A stretch of 64,000 nt of DNA from Sipunculus nudus (taxonomy: Eukaryota; Annelida; Sipuncula; Golfingiida; Sipunculidae): assembly GCA_026874595.1 (NCBI GenBank), contig CM049313.1, positions 65,910,159-65,974,158 of the forward strand, read 5' to 3'. Made by a program: the position numbers and the translations under genes. Below are positions 12,681 to 24,874 of the stretch, piece by piece (within the stretch, counting starts at the first letter, position 1; each line of letters starts with the position of its first letter). A model generated the notes under the pieces. The model had not been told where the DNA came from and ran no database searches. It worked only from the letters and a program-made list of their open reading frames with translations.

Positions 12681-13568
12681 AGGAATTGTAACTATCAGCA
12701 TACAAAACTTACGTGTTTATGTATGGAGAACATATCATTACGCCTACAGGGGCGGATTTAGAAGGGGCAGGGTTGGACGCCATCTCCTTTTCGATCTAAC
12801 TTTTTTTTATAGGAAAATATACGATTAATTTAAAATATCACCGCCAGATTTTGCATTCAGCACCTTTTTTCTCGTTTTAAACCTGCATGCGAGAGTTATG
12901 TATAAGTTTACAAGTACTGTCGGAGAACTTGTTTTCCGCCCCCCCCCCCCACCCCCCTTCTAAGATCCTGTTTGCGCCCTTTTCGTTTATAAGAGGTTGT
13001 CCTCTTGCCATCTTTTATGTTCCAAGATTCTAGTTTGGCTTGCATATGTTCGACAGATACATTTTTAAAGAAATGATACATAAAAAACAGCATTCTTATA
13101 AATGTATATGTATCGCACGGTTTTCGGCAGAAAAAAATTGATTCTCAGGCATCGGTGGATAGAGCCGGAAGCGTCATGTATACGAATCCCGCAGGATGTA
13201 TGTCTCCATTGTATTATCGTCTGTTTGAGTCGGAATACTCAGATGAAGATTAATGGAATAAATATATATACACTTGTGCAGGAATCTGCAGTCCTTGTGG
13301 TTCACTTACACTAACCTGACCCTTTCCCTTTGGAAAGGACATATATATTTGAGCACGGATACAAGGACTGCGTGAATTATTAAACCGAGACTGGTAAAAC
13401 TATGTATCATTTTATGTGACATATCAGACCACTGACTGAGATAAAAAAAATATTCCAGTGTCTTTGTGTAGATGGGATTGCATTTTAAGTCCGCCTTTAG
13501 TCGAGACGGATAAAAAAGAATGTCGTTTTATCTGGCAGAAAGCTACTGCGTCTTAAACAGAGAAATGC
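12681..13568. repeat. Near-identical duplicated block, copy A
   Basis: The block starts at AGGAATTGTAACTATCAG and ends at AAACAGAGAAATGC. It repeats in direct orientation at 16752-17638. By eye I find two differences: AAAATATC against AAAAAATC near 12835, and a C run one base longer here. Flanking sequence differs completely on both sides. The ends show no inverted repeats and no convincing target duplication, so this looks like a recent segmental duplication (or an assembly artefact) rather than a simple transposon. Each copy contains a G/C-run MITE-like piece. Confidence 0.9.
12747..12983. mobile_element. G-run MITE-like piece inside duplicated block A
   Basis: The left end is CAGGGGCGGATTTAGAAGGG. 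The right end, read in reverse complement, is AAAAGGGCGCAAACAGGATC followed by TTAGAAGGGG. The two termini are imperfect inverted repeats with a TAGAAGGGG core next to the C run at 12939-12950. This resembles the other CAGGGGCG termini in the window. I cannot see a target duplication, so the superfamily is unassigned. Confidence 0.45.
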
Positions 13569-14360
13569 TACCAGAGGCAGCTTGGTAGGGGGCACAGGGT
13601 AGTCTTTTTTTACAATTAAGTCATAGGAGAAGAATAATATACCTTAATACCGAAAAGCAGCACCGGATTTTTTGTCTCACGTCTTTTGTTCCCTATACTA
13701 CTGTATGCGACAGATGTGTCTACTTATCACTCCCGGCACACCTGTTTACCTTTGCCAGCTGCACCTTTATGAGCTGCACCCCCCCCCCCCCCCACCCTTC
13801 CACTTAGATTCTGGATCCGTCCCTGGATCCCTCATGAGGACACGAGGAGGATGAACCGTAATGTTGCTCTCGTAATCCGTAGATAAGGTATGGAATATTT
13901 CAGATCTCAAAAACAAAAGTTATGTGTTATTTATTGACATGGCAGTTCCACATATGTTTAGTTAGTCCACCAAAGAGAGAGAAGAAAGATTTTCTCGCTT
14001 CTGTGGAATGTTTTTATATACTTCATTCGAAAGAACAGCAAAAAAATCATACTCGATAACGGTCAGGAATGAACGCCGACACAAGAAGCCTGTGCTTACT
14101 GATTTATTTTAACTCCATCAACGAAGTAATAGCCTCGGTTTTATGTTTGCAACTTAACTTGAAAAAGTAATAAATACATTTTGATTACTTTTTTGTGGAT
14201 GGTAAGGATATACAAAAACTACGTTTTTAAGTTAATCTTGATCACCATTCAGATAAAGAATTTTTAAAGGACTTTCTACACTTTGCGAGAAAGGGGACTG
14301 TATATGCCCTGGTCCAAGGCAAGGCTATCGTCATTCATTTGGCAAAGAGCCAAGAATCAG
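13569..14360. other. Non-coding, with a C-run/CAGGGACGGATCCAG-type end
   Basis: A C run at 13779-13792 is followed by CTGGATCCGTCCCTG (13811-13825), which in reverse complement resembles the CAGGGGCGGATCC termini at 51 kb. A partner end was not found. No gene is supported. Confidence 0.4.
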
Positions 14361-14606
14361 ACCGGCTTTTGTGGATCAGGGGTAGAGCACACGAGTCACG
14401 AGTTAAAATCTAAGCCGAGGCGGTGAGATTTTCATGGTCATCCCGCCCAGGCTGAGCGCTCTGCAGGCTGTTCCCTACAGCCGTGTATCGCTTATAAACG
14501 AATGAGCCTTTGGTGGGTTCCTGGATGTTATGACCCAGCAGCAATTGGGATGATTACACACCCAGAACCCGCAGTTGCGGTAGACAATGGGCCTTGGTGA
14601 CACAAG
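14361..14606 (+). mobile_element. tRNA-derived SINE copy
   Basis: The tRNA-like head carries an A-box-like stretch (GATCAGGGGTAGAGCA) and a B-box-like stretch (GAGTTAAAATCTAAGCC) about 30 bases apart. A body and a 3' segment with GATGATTACACACCCAG and an AACCCGCAG core follow. Head, middle marker (GAGCGCTCTGCAGG) and 3' segment align in order with the minus-strand copy at 2150-2565. The length of about 245 bp is typical of a SINE. Confidence 0.6.
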
Positions 14607-16751
14607 GATACAACAGTAATATTATAGGAAGGGAGTGCTACTTCCATGTCAAGCAGTCATCAAACCGAAATGGAACTCTGCAGATGTATATACTTGGATT
14701 AATAATTAGATAAAGAGCATAAAGGGAAGCAGTTACCATCACCCAAAAAAAAAATTAAAACAACAAAATAAAGGACCAACGAGAGCGGGTGTTGTATGTT
14801 TAAAATCTGGAGCAAAATGCACAATTCGATACCACGCTGTCACTGGTCTAATTACAATTCTTTGCCCCGTGTCCATCCTGGTGGTCCATCCTACTGCCCA
14901 GAGAACCTTAACAGCCCTTTAAAACAGCAGTTAAAACAAAAAGGAGACCTTCGACGACTGAAGTATATACCCGCTTCATGGTAGCGCAACCGCAATCTCG
15001 TAAATTACAATTACTGGCAATATGGAGAAACGGACCTGCTTTGACGTAGGCCTGCGCTCGCCGAGAGGTTTGTTTCTAGTTGCCAATGTTATCAGTAAAC
15101 TAAGGCGTGCCTGAATTAGTGACACTTCGCTTGGCTAATTTATTCCTATAGTGTTTTTTTGAAGGGCCAGTTTAGTCCATTTTATAGAGCTGTAGAACCG
15201 ACGAAAACCTTAGACTTTTTATATAGTAATTATTTGTTGAAACTTTCAATACATACGCATCAGAATTTAATTTAATAAACTGGGAAGAAATAAACTTGGA
15301 GTAGCCATAAAGAAATCCGCCACAACAAATTTGTAAGCAGCAAAATATTTCTGTGACCTTTATAGTTTATCAAGAGATGCCAGCAGGGGGAGCCAACCTG
15401 AACTATAATCCCCTTGAAAATAACATGAGACGTTCGTTGATGGATCTGTTGAGCTGCACGGTAAAACGGTTCTGCGGATGTATTGCGTGACCAGAACTGT
15501 GCTACTCGGGTACGCCTTTTATTGAATGATCCCTAGTATTGTAATGCATTGGCCGCGGTGAAGTATGGTGACCCCCCGTGGCAGACTGGTCCAAGTTTTG
15601 CAAATGTTACCTGTGACTTTGCTGTAACAACACGCCATCCGTCATTTATAGAGCAGCTATTACTGAAATTATTCATCTCCTGCTGGAATGAAAGTCAGGT
15701 AGATGGGCTGTTTCAGCTTGACTGCTGTTTTTCCATAATTTCGTTTATATTTGTGATGGATTGGACACAAAAAACAGACTTGACTTGCATCCATTTCGGC
15801 CACGTTCTACTTGTTGGATTAAACAGAGTATACATAATTATGTCGAGGTAAATCGATTTGTATTATTTATATACCTGTTATTTGAGACTACCTCTGACCT
15901 ATTTCGAATAAAAGGTATCCTTTTGCAGTAAAACGATTGTCTCTCTCTTTAGGTAATGTAGTAGATACAATTAAATGTTCGCTACTTAAGCAAAAATAAC
16001 TTTAAGATAAAGCCTTAACAAAAATTATTCCGTTTTTGTGAGTTTACCTTAAAGTTTATCAAGATATTATACCGAAATTAAGTGCAGTTACAATGTTCCG
16101 CAGAATGTGAGGTCGTTTATTGTCATGAATCAAAATGTAATATGTTCTTCAAAATAGTTTATTTAAGATTATTGTATTAAGATTATTTAAGCGATCGAAG
16201 GGGTCTGCCGCCAAGGTTGATAAGTCCACTCCCCAAAGGGTCAACAGTTTTACTATTTGGTGAATGGTCACTTATCTTGTCATGTTCTTTTCATGATAAT
16301 CTGTCACAAGAATGTTTATTATCAGTATTTATCAACAGTTTTTATGTACTCAAGTCGCGTACTGGGTGTGTGAAAAATTTGATTTCTTAGTCTGGGTAAT
16401 GTGTCTCAGTTACCTCTTTTTGTGTCACTACACTATGCGGTTCAGGATATTACACTAATCCTTTTTTTCAAGGTGTAAATTATTTTCCTTCAAAACAATC
16501 TTTTGGTCTCGCCATACATTATAAAGATAAGACTGGTGATAAAAATGAAGTATGTTAACAATGATCATATGAGTGGACATGTTGACCCAAACTAAATTTA
16601 TTTCCAAATATTTATATTTATATATTATATATTTTTTATAACTCTTGGATATTTTTATCCTTTTCCTAGCAGGGACTTTTACTATTAAATCAAAGCATTT
16701 TCCTTTCATCTATGATGTTTTACTAGCAAGTATAGATGAAAGAAATCCTGC
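14607..16751. other. Non-coding stretch, no gene seen
   Basis: The longest frames (100 codons at 15549-15851; 84 codons at 16455-16709 and 16645-16899) have no recognisable domain, and two of them overlap on opposite strands. Confidence 0.5.
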
Positions 16752-17638
16752 AGGAATTGTAACTATCAGCATACAAAACTTACGTGTTTATGTATGGAGA
16801 ACATATCATTACGCCTACAGGGGCGGATTTAGAAGGGGCAGGGTTGGACGCCATCTCCTTTTCGATCTAACTTTTTTTTATAGGAAAATATACGATTAAT
16901 TTAAAAAATCACCGCCAGATTTTGCATTCAGCACCTTTTTTCTCGTTTTAAACCTGCATGCGAGAGTTATGTATAAGTTTACAAGTACTGTCGGAGAACT
17001 TGTTTTCCGCCCCCCCCCCCACCCCCCTTCTAAGATCCTGTTTGCGCCCTTTTCGTTTATAAGAGGTTGTCCTCTTGCCATCTTTTATGTTCCAAGATTC
17101 TAGTTTGGCTTGCATATGTTCGACAGATACATTTTTAAAGAAATGATACATAAAAAACAGCATTCTTATAAATGTATATGTATCGCACGGTTTTCGGCAG
17201 AAAAAAATTGATTCTCAGGCATCGGTGGATAGAGCCGGAAGCGTCATGTATACGAATCCCGCAGGATGTATGTCTCCATTGTATTATCGTCTGTTTGAGT
17301 CGGAATACTCAGATGAAGATTAATGGAATAAATATATATACACTTGTGCAGGAATCTGCAGTCCTTGTGGTTCACTTACACTAACCTGACCCTTTCCCTT
17401 TGGAAAGGACATATATATTTGAGCACGGATACAAGGACTGCGTGAATTATTAAACCGAGACTGGTAAAACTATGTATCATTTTATGTGACATATCAGACC
17501 ACTGACTGAGATAAAAAAAATATTCCAGTGTCTTTGTGTAGATGGGATTGCATTTTAAGTCCGCCTTTAGTCGAGACGGATAAAAAAGAATGTCGTTTTA
17601 TCTGGCAGAAAGCTACTGCGTCTTAAACAGAGAAATGC
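16752..17638. repeat. Near-identical duplicated block, copy B
   Basis: Second copy of the block at 12681-13568, in the same orientation, offset by 4071 bases and by 4070 after the C run. The embedded short frames (61-71 codons) are identical in both copies except around the C run. There is no sign that they are coding. Confidence 0.9.
16818..17053. mobile_element. G-run MITE-like piece inside duplicated block B
   Basis: The same MITE-like piece as at 12747-12983, carried along by the duplication. Confidence 0.45.
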
Positions 17639-20600
17639 CGCGTGGATTATTAATGTAGACGCGTCAGATTAAATCACAACAAGCTCACGAAATTGGAAAA
17701 AAATAAGGTCTCCTACAAACGACTCTAGCGGGCACTCACCTTCCCTAAAGTAATCTCGCAAACACGGTTCTATGTCACCTGTCTTGTGCAATGCACGCGC
17801 ACCGAATTGCACTTTTTTTTTGTTCTTGCCGTTTATATACCTCACCTCATAATGCGACACCTCCAAGGATTTATAAATCTTTCTTCTTATACCTATTGTG
17901 CTTTTGTATTATTGGCTAAAAGGTATTTGGCGGTTTTCCAATTTATTACAGGTTCGAATCATTACCATGAACAAATCTGTCGTGAAGACTCTTGATGCTA
18001 AATGTCGGGAAAAATTTACCTTTTACATAAATGTTCTAATTGTTGCTTTTTGGTTTACCAAGAACACTATAATATATGTTTTACATAATATAATTGATCA
18101 GCTGAGCGGTTGCAACCATCCCTTCTTATTGAATGCAATATTTTTCTTTTAGTTTCCCCTGACTGTGTGAAGATTGGTGATTTGGCGATCAGCTAAACTT
18201 TCTTAAACTTTTGAAGCAATGACACATTCAGCGCTCTTTTGAATAAAGGAAAAATGTCCCAGGGAATGTGAGAAAACATCAAGCAAGTTCTTTCCACTCT
18301 TATATAATATATGATTGAAAACGTGCTTTCCCATGATTCATGTTCGTGAATTTTGACGAATTGCAAAAGTCACTCTTGAACTTTAAGGGATATGTTATCT
18401 ATGGAATCTGACAGAACCCTGGATAATATGTCAAGGAAACATTTCTAAAGTATGTATAACAGCGCTTACCTATCTATCTTCTTTGAAGTGTCTGCAACTT
18501 AGAAGCCAACCAGCGGATTCCTTTCCGCTTCAAGTCAGTGGAGAATTCACAACGAGGCTCGGAGGGAGCTCTGAAGAATTGTCTGATTTAAACAATCATC
18601 GCTAGCCGTCATAGGTAAGAATTAACATCGCTTTGTCATTCGCCTGGTCGGTCTGAGGGCCGCCGATGAACTGAGCCGCAAGGGAAAGAGACAAAATCAA
18701 TGGTTATCGATTTTTATCGAACCTTTCGTAAGTGATATACGAAGTCATTAGGCTATTGGACGACATTAGATTTGCCACGCCCAATTCCAGTATAGGCTAT
18801 CATCTGACATAAAGTAGATAAATGGACCCCGTAAGGGGAGGCCTGCCTGGAATTCACGCGTGGCTGCGTTTTCCACAACCAATGCCCTTTAGATCTGCTG
18901 TTATTTACGGGAGTATTTTGTCTGCTAGCGTTCAGTCTATGTCGATAACTCCTACTTTAAATACGCTCCATTAAAACGACGATGTCATTTTAACACAGCT
19001 GATTTGGTATGCCCGCTGCACTTAGCTTCAGTTCGCCGTGTTAATAGAGAGGAGTTAAAGATTTTGGACGCAAGAGTGAACTTAATGAAAGTTCCATAAG
19101 TTTACACATTACAACTATGTATGTTGCATTCACTCGTATGATGACCTGTGGAAATGCTGAATTTAAATACTAAAATGTAGAATTTTGTAAAACATCAAAT
19201 ATTAGAGGTTAAAAACAGGCCAGGTATAACTTTTCGTGTATTTTTTTATTATTTTTAAAATATGCTTTTTAAAGGTACTAAATAAGGAAAAATTTTAAAC
19301 AACTTAATTAATTTTTGGGTAATTGAACAAACTTGTAATAGGAACAAAATGTGTAAAAAATTAAATCATAAAAACATGTCATTTATGACACTTAAGGGTT
19401 ACATTAATATCGATTGACTGATAGATATCACTCATTCATTATAACATCCTGATGTGTTGACGTTATAGGTTATGCTTCCATATTACACAGTCAATATCAG
19501 TCAATATTTTCAGTATATATATGAAACTGACCAGATGAGAATCTTAATCGCAGTTTTAACATCGATGACTCAGGGTGCACATTTTACATTTGCAAGCTCC
19601 TTATCGGCCTCGCTAGTTTAATACCTTCCTGTCAGCAAAAGTGTCCAAGGTGAAATCTCGGACACTCATCCCAATATTCTGGCACGCCGACACGCTATTT
19701 GTTAAGAATGCATCACAGTGCAGTACCTCCGGGAGGTCACAGAGTTGTTCGTGCAGCAACGACCATGAAAGACTTCGTGGTCAACATCACTCTTTAGCAA
19801 CCACTCGCGCCCTGTCGCATAAAATTGGTCTAGCGGTCACAAGATGGGCCACGCCACGTTATGAGCGGTCCACATGGAAGTCGTTGCAGATGTTAGGAAT
19901 TGTCTTCGGGCAGTACATATTACTTGCGTGTACGTTGGACTAGGTCAAACAGCACGTATGACTACATAATTGAAAGCTTGACCTGGAGTCTTATGGACAT
20001 TTGCTGGAGTCACGTGACCATGACACATCGCACTATGCACTATCGGTTCTTAATGTCAGACAGAATCGGTCGTTACAATTTTTAAGCTCTCGGAAATCGG
20101 CCCTAGCTTGCGTTAAAACGAATTGTGCGAAGGTTGAATACTGGGCGAGAACCGCTTTGGACTTGGGCGGAGAGGAACAGACCAGTAAGAACTGCCTTAA
20201 ACAAATGACGACTTCTGACGAGTCATGGGGACCTCTCACGCGACATTTCACCGACCTTCGACCATTTTTAGGCCATAATTGCATGGTCGTGACCTGCCGC
20301 AAACCAGTTCTATTTTGCTATTGAAAATTTGCATGTACTTAATATTTTTTGGGGGGCACTAACGGGCCACTGTAGGCATGGGACAAGGCCTGCCACCGTT
20401 AATTGAAGTGGAACTTTGTTAAAATCTGAACGTCTTGGACTGGGAAACATTCTGTGAAAGGGAGACCTCTTGTACAGTTTATACCAATATCAGCTGGTTA
20501 TTTGAAACACAGTACACACAATTTGCGGTCTATCTTTAACATTTTGCTCTATACTGGGTAACTACAGAAAACAGAAATTTATCATGACGATATTGTTCCG

Positions 20601-20639
20601 TAGCTTTAAAGGCTATTTGAAAGTGCTTGTATGACCTGG
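17639..20639. other. Non-coding stretch, no gene seen
   Basis: Several frames of 60-107 codons lie at 19641-20324 on both strands. They overlap each other, and none has a domain, signal peptide or family resemblance that I recognise. Confidence 0.45.
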
Positions 20640-21755
20640 GGAATTTAACAGTTTGACCTGATTTTCTTTGACAGTTTTGAACCAGGATATTTGGACAGTA
20701 ATGGACCTGGATATTTGAACAATGTCGGAGCTTCTTATTTCGATAGTGATGGACCTGAATATTTTGACAGTGTTGGACCTGAACATTAGGACAGTGTTGG
20801 ACCTGAATATTTCAACAGTGTTGGACATGAATATAAGAACAGTGTTGGCCCTAGATATTTGGACAGTGTTGGACCTGAATATTTCGACGGTGTTTGACCT
20901 GGATATTTCGAAAGTGTTGGACCTGAATATTTTGAGAGCGTTAGACCAGGATATTTCGACAGTGTTGAACCTGGATATTTGGACTGTCTTGGACCCCAAT
21001 ATTTCGATAGTGTTGGACCCGAATATTAGGACAGGGTTGAACCCTGATATTTCGACAGTATTGGACCAGAACATTATTAGGACAGTGTTTGACCTGTATG
21101 TTTGGACAGCGTTTAACCTGAATATTTCGACGGTGTTTAACCTGAATATTTCGACGGTGTTTGACCTAAATATTTCGACTGTGTTGGACCTGAATATTTG
21201 GAGAGCGTTAGACCAGGATATTTCGACTGTGTTGGACGTAGATATTTGGACAGTGTTTAACCTAGATATTTGGACTGTGTTGGACCCTAATTTTTTCGAT
21301 AATGTTGGACCTGAATATTAGGAAAGGGTTGAACCTGGACATTTCGATATTGTTAGACCTGAATATTAGGACAGTGTTTGGCCTGAATATTTGGACAGCG
21401 TTGGACCTGAATATTTCGACGGTGTTTGACCTGGATCTTTGACTGTGTTTGACCTGAATATTTGGAGAGCGTAAGACCAGAATATTTGGACTGTTTTGGA
21501 CCTGAATATTTCGATAGTGTTGGATATAGATATTAGGACAGCGTTGGACCTGAATATATGGACAGTGTTGGATTTGAATATTAGGACCGAGTTGGACCTG
21601 GGTATTTCGACAGTGTTGGACATGAATATTTAGGGAGTGTTGGACCTGATTATTAGAACAGTGCTTGACCAGGATATTTCGACAGTGTTTCGACCTGAAT
21701 ATTTTGACTGCTAGTGTTCGATCTGAATATTTGGCCTGTGTTGGACCTTTTATTT
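20640..21755. repeat. 24-bp minisatellite, about 45 units
   Basis: Degenerate tandem units with the consensus TTGGACCTGAATATTTCGAC followed by AGTG. Because 24 is a multiple of three, open frames persist on both strands: plus strand 20722-21321 (199 codons, an eight-residue pattern like TVLDLNIS) and minus strand 20613-21074 (153 codons, a pattern like VEISRSNT). These frames follow from the period and are not taken as genes. The array abuts the candidate exon at 21750-22001. Confidence 0.9.
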
Positions 21756-22001
21756 CTGATCTGTTGATCCGGTCTCCTCCACCACCGCCAGTGGCCTAAA
21801 TACCAGGAACCTTGCGACATCTGGAATCTTTATCGCAATATTATCAAGACTCTTACAGCCACCATTTTTATCAGAGGTGTTGATCCACTTAGCCGCTCTG
21901 GCGTCTATTTCATGAAGAGTGGACAAGCTTAAAGTGTTTGAGCCGCAAGTCAGAAATGCCAGTAAAATCCAAATGTAAACAATCCATTTTTCACACGCCA
22001 T
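21750..22001 (-). CDS. Candidate first coding exon of a secreted or membrane protein
   Basis: This is the best candidate for host coding sequence. The 83-codon frame begins in a good initiation context (G at -3 and G at +4 around the ATG). Residues 5-26 form a textbook signal peptide: a basic N-terminus, a hydrophobic core (IVYIWILLAFLTCGS), then small residues where cleavage could occur. The mature part has one NTS glycosylation sequon (WINTSDK) and a GGCKSLDN segment. The true exon probably ends at a splice donor before the stop codon; GT dinucleotides lie within the last 25 codons, for example in the GGCGGTGGTGG stretch, but I cannot choose between them. Downstream on the same strand lies the minisatellite, so the next exon would be beyond 20.6 kb. 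I do not recognise the family. It could still be a chance frame. Confidence 0.4.
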   Translation of the reverse strand: MACEKWIVYIWILLAFLTCGSNTLSLSTLHEIDARAAKWINTSDKNGGCKSLDNIAIKIPDVARFLVFRPLAVVEETGSTDQK

Positions 22002-23939
22002 CTCAACAATAACACATTACCAGAAACGGGTTTTATGAATTTGTCATTATCTCGATGCACGGACTTCAATGATAAACCTTTGGTTCCAAAATAGCCCCTG
22101 ATGCTGAACCACTTGAATAATATATTAGTTATTTTTTATGAGTTTATTTCTGTATCAATAGTCAAAAGATTGTTGGTAGACTTGCTTACCACCCCATCCC
22201 CCGGATTCCAAATGCAATACCATCGTTTAATTTTCCCTCTTCTTTTCTTCCTCCTGCCCGTGTTTGCATTGTATCTCTAATATGATCGATCTTGTAGCAC
22301 AAAATCAGTCATAGGTGACAGATTTGCACCTGATATATATTTTTGACCTTGCCCTAATTTCCAAGGCCGTACACTTATTGTCGGTTTCTCCATTATCGCC
22401 CATATTTACTTTTGGTTTTGCTGGATCTCAAATATGGCTTCTTTTCAAACACTTCCCTATATGGTCCTAGTGATATAATCACAGCCATAGCCGGTTCCCC
22501 ACTATATCGCTCGATCCCTGTTTACGTTCACTGATCTTTGGCCGAATTATTATAATAGACACGACTAAAAAATTTGCACCATATATTTATTTTGGACCAT
22601 AACTCAATCTTCAAGTTACCTAGGCTGTCCGAGCTATCCTTTTCCAAGTTCTTGTCTGCTTTTAATATGTGATTTCATAAATATATCCATATTAGAAATT
22701 TATTTCTTTCATAAATAACCCGTGGTTGATTGGCCTGAGGTATCTCAAAAACTGATCTATATACAATGGACGCATTATCCATTCTCTGTTATTGGTTGTG
22801 ACAACAGTCCGTTCCACCCCTGTCCACCTGATTTACTCGATTATTTCCACCTAAGACAAACTCATATATACTTGGTTCATGACGTGTTTATCCTTCTTGG
22901 ATATGGATACGAAGTAATGCGACGTAATAGTGAATCGCGTGCAAGAGGAAAATCAAAGTCTTACTGTAAACTGGGGTCAGTAGCTCTCAATCATAACGGT
23001 CCCGTGAAAATAGGGTGACAGGATTGATGGAACAGTTTTACTTCTAACCCGTCTCAAAATTGATGAAATCGGAGATGACCTAATGTTTAATGGCAGTCAT
23101 GTAATGTAACATTGGCATAATGTATGTATTTATCAGAAAATGTTATACCTGATCCATCAAGCAACTGGGTAATCATTTCTTCCAGAGTGTTAGTTCATAC
23201 ATCTTCCCTTAATACACACAATTTTTAACAAATATCGAAATCATAGCAGATGTATTAAGTTCCCAGTCAATCTAGGCTATTTAGACACTACTATTCGAAA
23301 GCTGTAATATTATACTTTCTGTTTCAACAGTTGCCTCGTAATAGTCTAATTGTTCTGATGAATTAACTGTACCACGAGCTTATTTTCATTAAATATACAT
23401 GTTTTTACTTTAACGATACATCTAGTGCTGATACATGGTAAAGATACACTATTTACCACTGTGATAAACACTGAGATTGCCCTCTTATAGTTAAATGCAT
23501 TTTACTGAATAAGAGGTAAACCGTACCTAGTTTTCATATGAAATGATACCATTTTTTTTTTAGTTTGAAAAAATTTAAATGGTACATGATCTTAACTAAC
23601 CACTGGCAGGAAAACTAATGTCAGACTAATGACAATATATAAACACTTTTTTTTTGGGGGGGGGGGGTTCCTCGAACACCAAACCAGATTTTAAAATGAC
23701 ATCTACCTCGAGGATGTAAAATTATGTTTAAATGACTTTTTGGTTGATTTTTATTGAAGGGGAGTTTGACCAGGGAAACTACCTTAATAGGCTACTACCG
23801 TTATAAGGTATCTCGTACAAGACAAGGCCCTTGTATGTTGTGTCATTTATTAAGCATTAAATTATTACATTTATACATATTCCCACGTTTAATTACATTA
23901 TTACGCGATGTAACTCTGACCAGAAGATTAGCGCTTTAA

Positions 23940-23940
<1 letters not shown>
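22002..23940. other. Non-coding, with a weak internal repeat
   Basis: A phrase of the type 'GCACAAAATCAGTCATAGG ... TTTGCACC ... TTTTTGACC' near 22295-22345 recurs diverged near 22560-22605. Phrases such as 'CGGTTTCTCCATTATCGC' (22382) resemble 'CCGATTCCCCCATTATCGC' at 52978. The 98-codon frame at 22722-23018 has no recognisable domain. A G run lies at 23657-23667. Confidence 0.35.

Positions 23941-23998
<58 letters not shown>
23941..23998. repeat. (TA)n microsatellite
   Basis: Pure TA array immediately before the pol relic. Confidence 0.95.
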
Positions 23999-24001
<3 letters not shown>

Positions 24002-24021
24002 ACAGGTGTGTTTTCAGACAA

Positions 24022-24800
24022 GCACACTTCATTTCCGCTTCACAGTGTACATTTAAATTTCTGGGAATATTACTGTGGGCGTAAGAACTACTTTACCCTT
24101 TGAGGGAATTCAGTTGCTAATAGGCCATGATGTTGCATGGGACAAAGTACAGCCTGTACCAATAGTGACAGAAAAGCCGTCACTTGATCAGGACACTGAT
24201 CCTGAAATTCAGGAAATTCCTAGTTTGTATCCTTCATGTGCTGTAACTAGATATATGGCCAAGAAAAACACACATGAGGATAATGGTCAAGATAATAACA
24301 CTCTGGGAGTCACTTGTGACTCGTCTAACGACTCGCCAGTACAGAATGCAGCATTTTCAAGGTCAGAACTTATCGCGGAACAGCATAAGGACCCTGATAT
24401 TTCAAGTTTGTTTCCCAGGCGGTTTCTAAAGATGAACTGTCACAGAACCCAGTTTGTATCCTAGGTAAAATTGGAGTGCTTATGCGTAAATGGTGACCAC
24501 CTGATGTATGCGCTGATGATGAGTGGGCCATCAAACATCAAATCGTAGTGCCCAAAAGTTATCGGAATAAAATTCTAAGCATGGCACATGAGGCTCCTTT
24601 ATCTGGCCATTTAGGTATAAATAAAACTAATCAGAAAGTTAGTATACACTTCTATTGGCCTAACCTCAAGACAGATTTGGTACAATAGTGTAAGTCATGC
24701 CATACATGCCAGATGGTAAGCAAGCCCAATAAAATTCCTCCTTAAGCCCCACTTAGGCCTATTCCTGCTTTCGAGAAACCATTTAGTAGGATTATTGCTG
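24022..24800 (+). pseudogene. Ty3/Gypsy pol relic: end of protease, linker, integrase zinc domain
   Basis: Three recognisable parts lie in order. First is a post-protease segment typical of animal Gypsy polyproteins (VGVRTTLPFEGIQLLIGHDV, in frame from about 24056, with a frameshift just upstream). Second is an acidic linker with an AVTR motif and a SELIAEQHKDPDISSLF segment (to about 24420). Third is the H2C2 integrase zinc-binding domain at 24540-24720, where HEAPLSGHLG and CKSCHTCQ supply the His and Cys ligands. A short start of the integrase core (AFEKPFSRIIADC) follows near 24770. No reverse transcriptase lies between protease and integrase, which fits the Gmr1-like order (integrase before RT) known in some animal Gypsy elements. 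Stops and frameshifts (24464, 24690, 24747, 24808) make it non-functional, and it breaks off into LTR-like sequence. Confidence 0.8.
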
Positions 24801-24874
24801 ATTGTTGAGGTTGAGTTTGTTTTTACAGGATTACAATCTTGAAATAAGACACATTGAATTGTTCATCTGGATTA

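Noticed and set aside
13570-13825. A MITE between the CAGAGGCAGC at 13572 and the GGATCCGTCCCTG at 13825
   Set aside because: The two ends are too dissimilar to be terminal inverted repeats, and no target duplication is visible.
20722-21321. 199-codon plus-strand frame with eight-residue repeats
   Set aside because: It is a by-product of the 24-bp minisatellite. The opposite strand is equally open and there is no start context or flanking non-repeat coding sequence.
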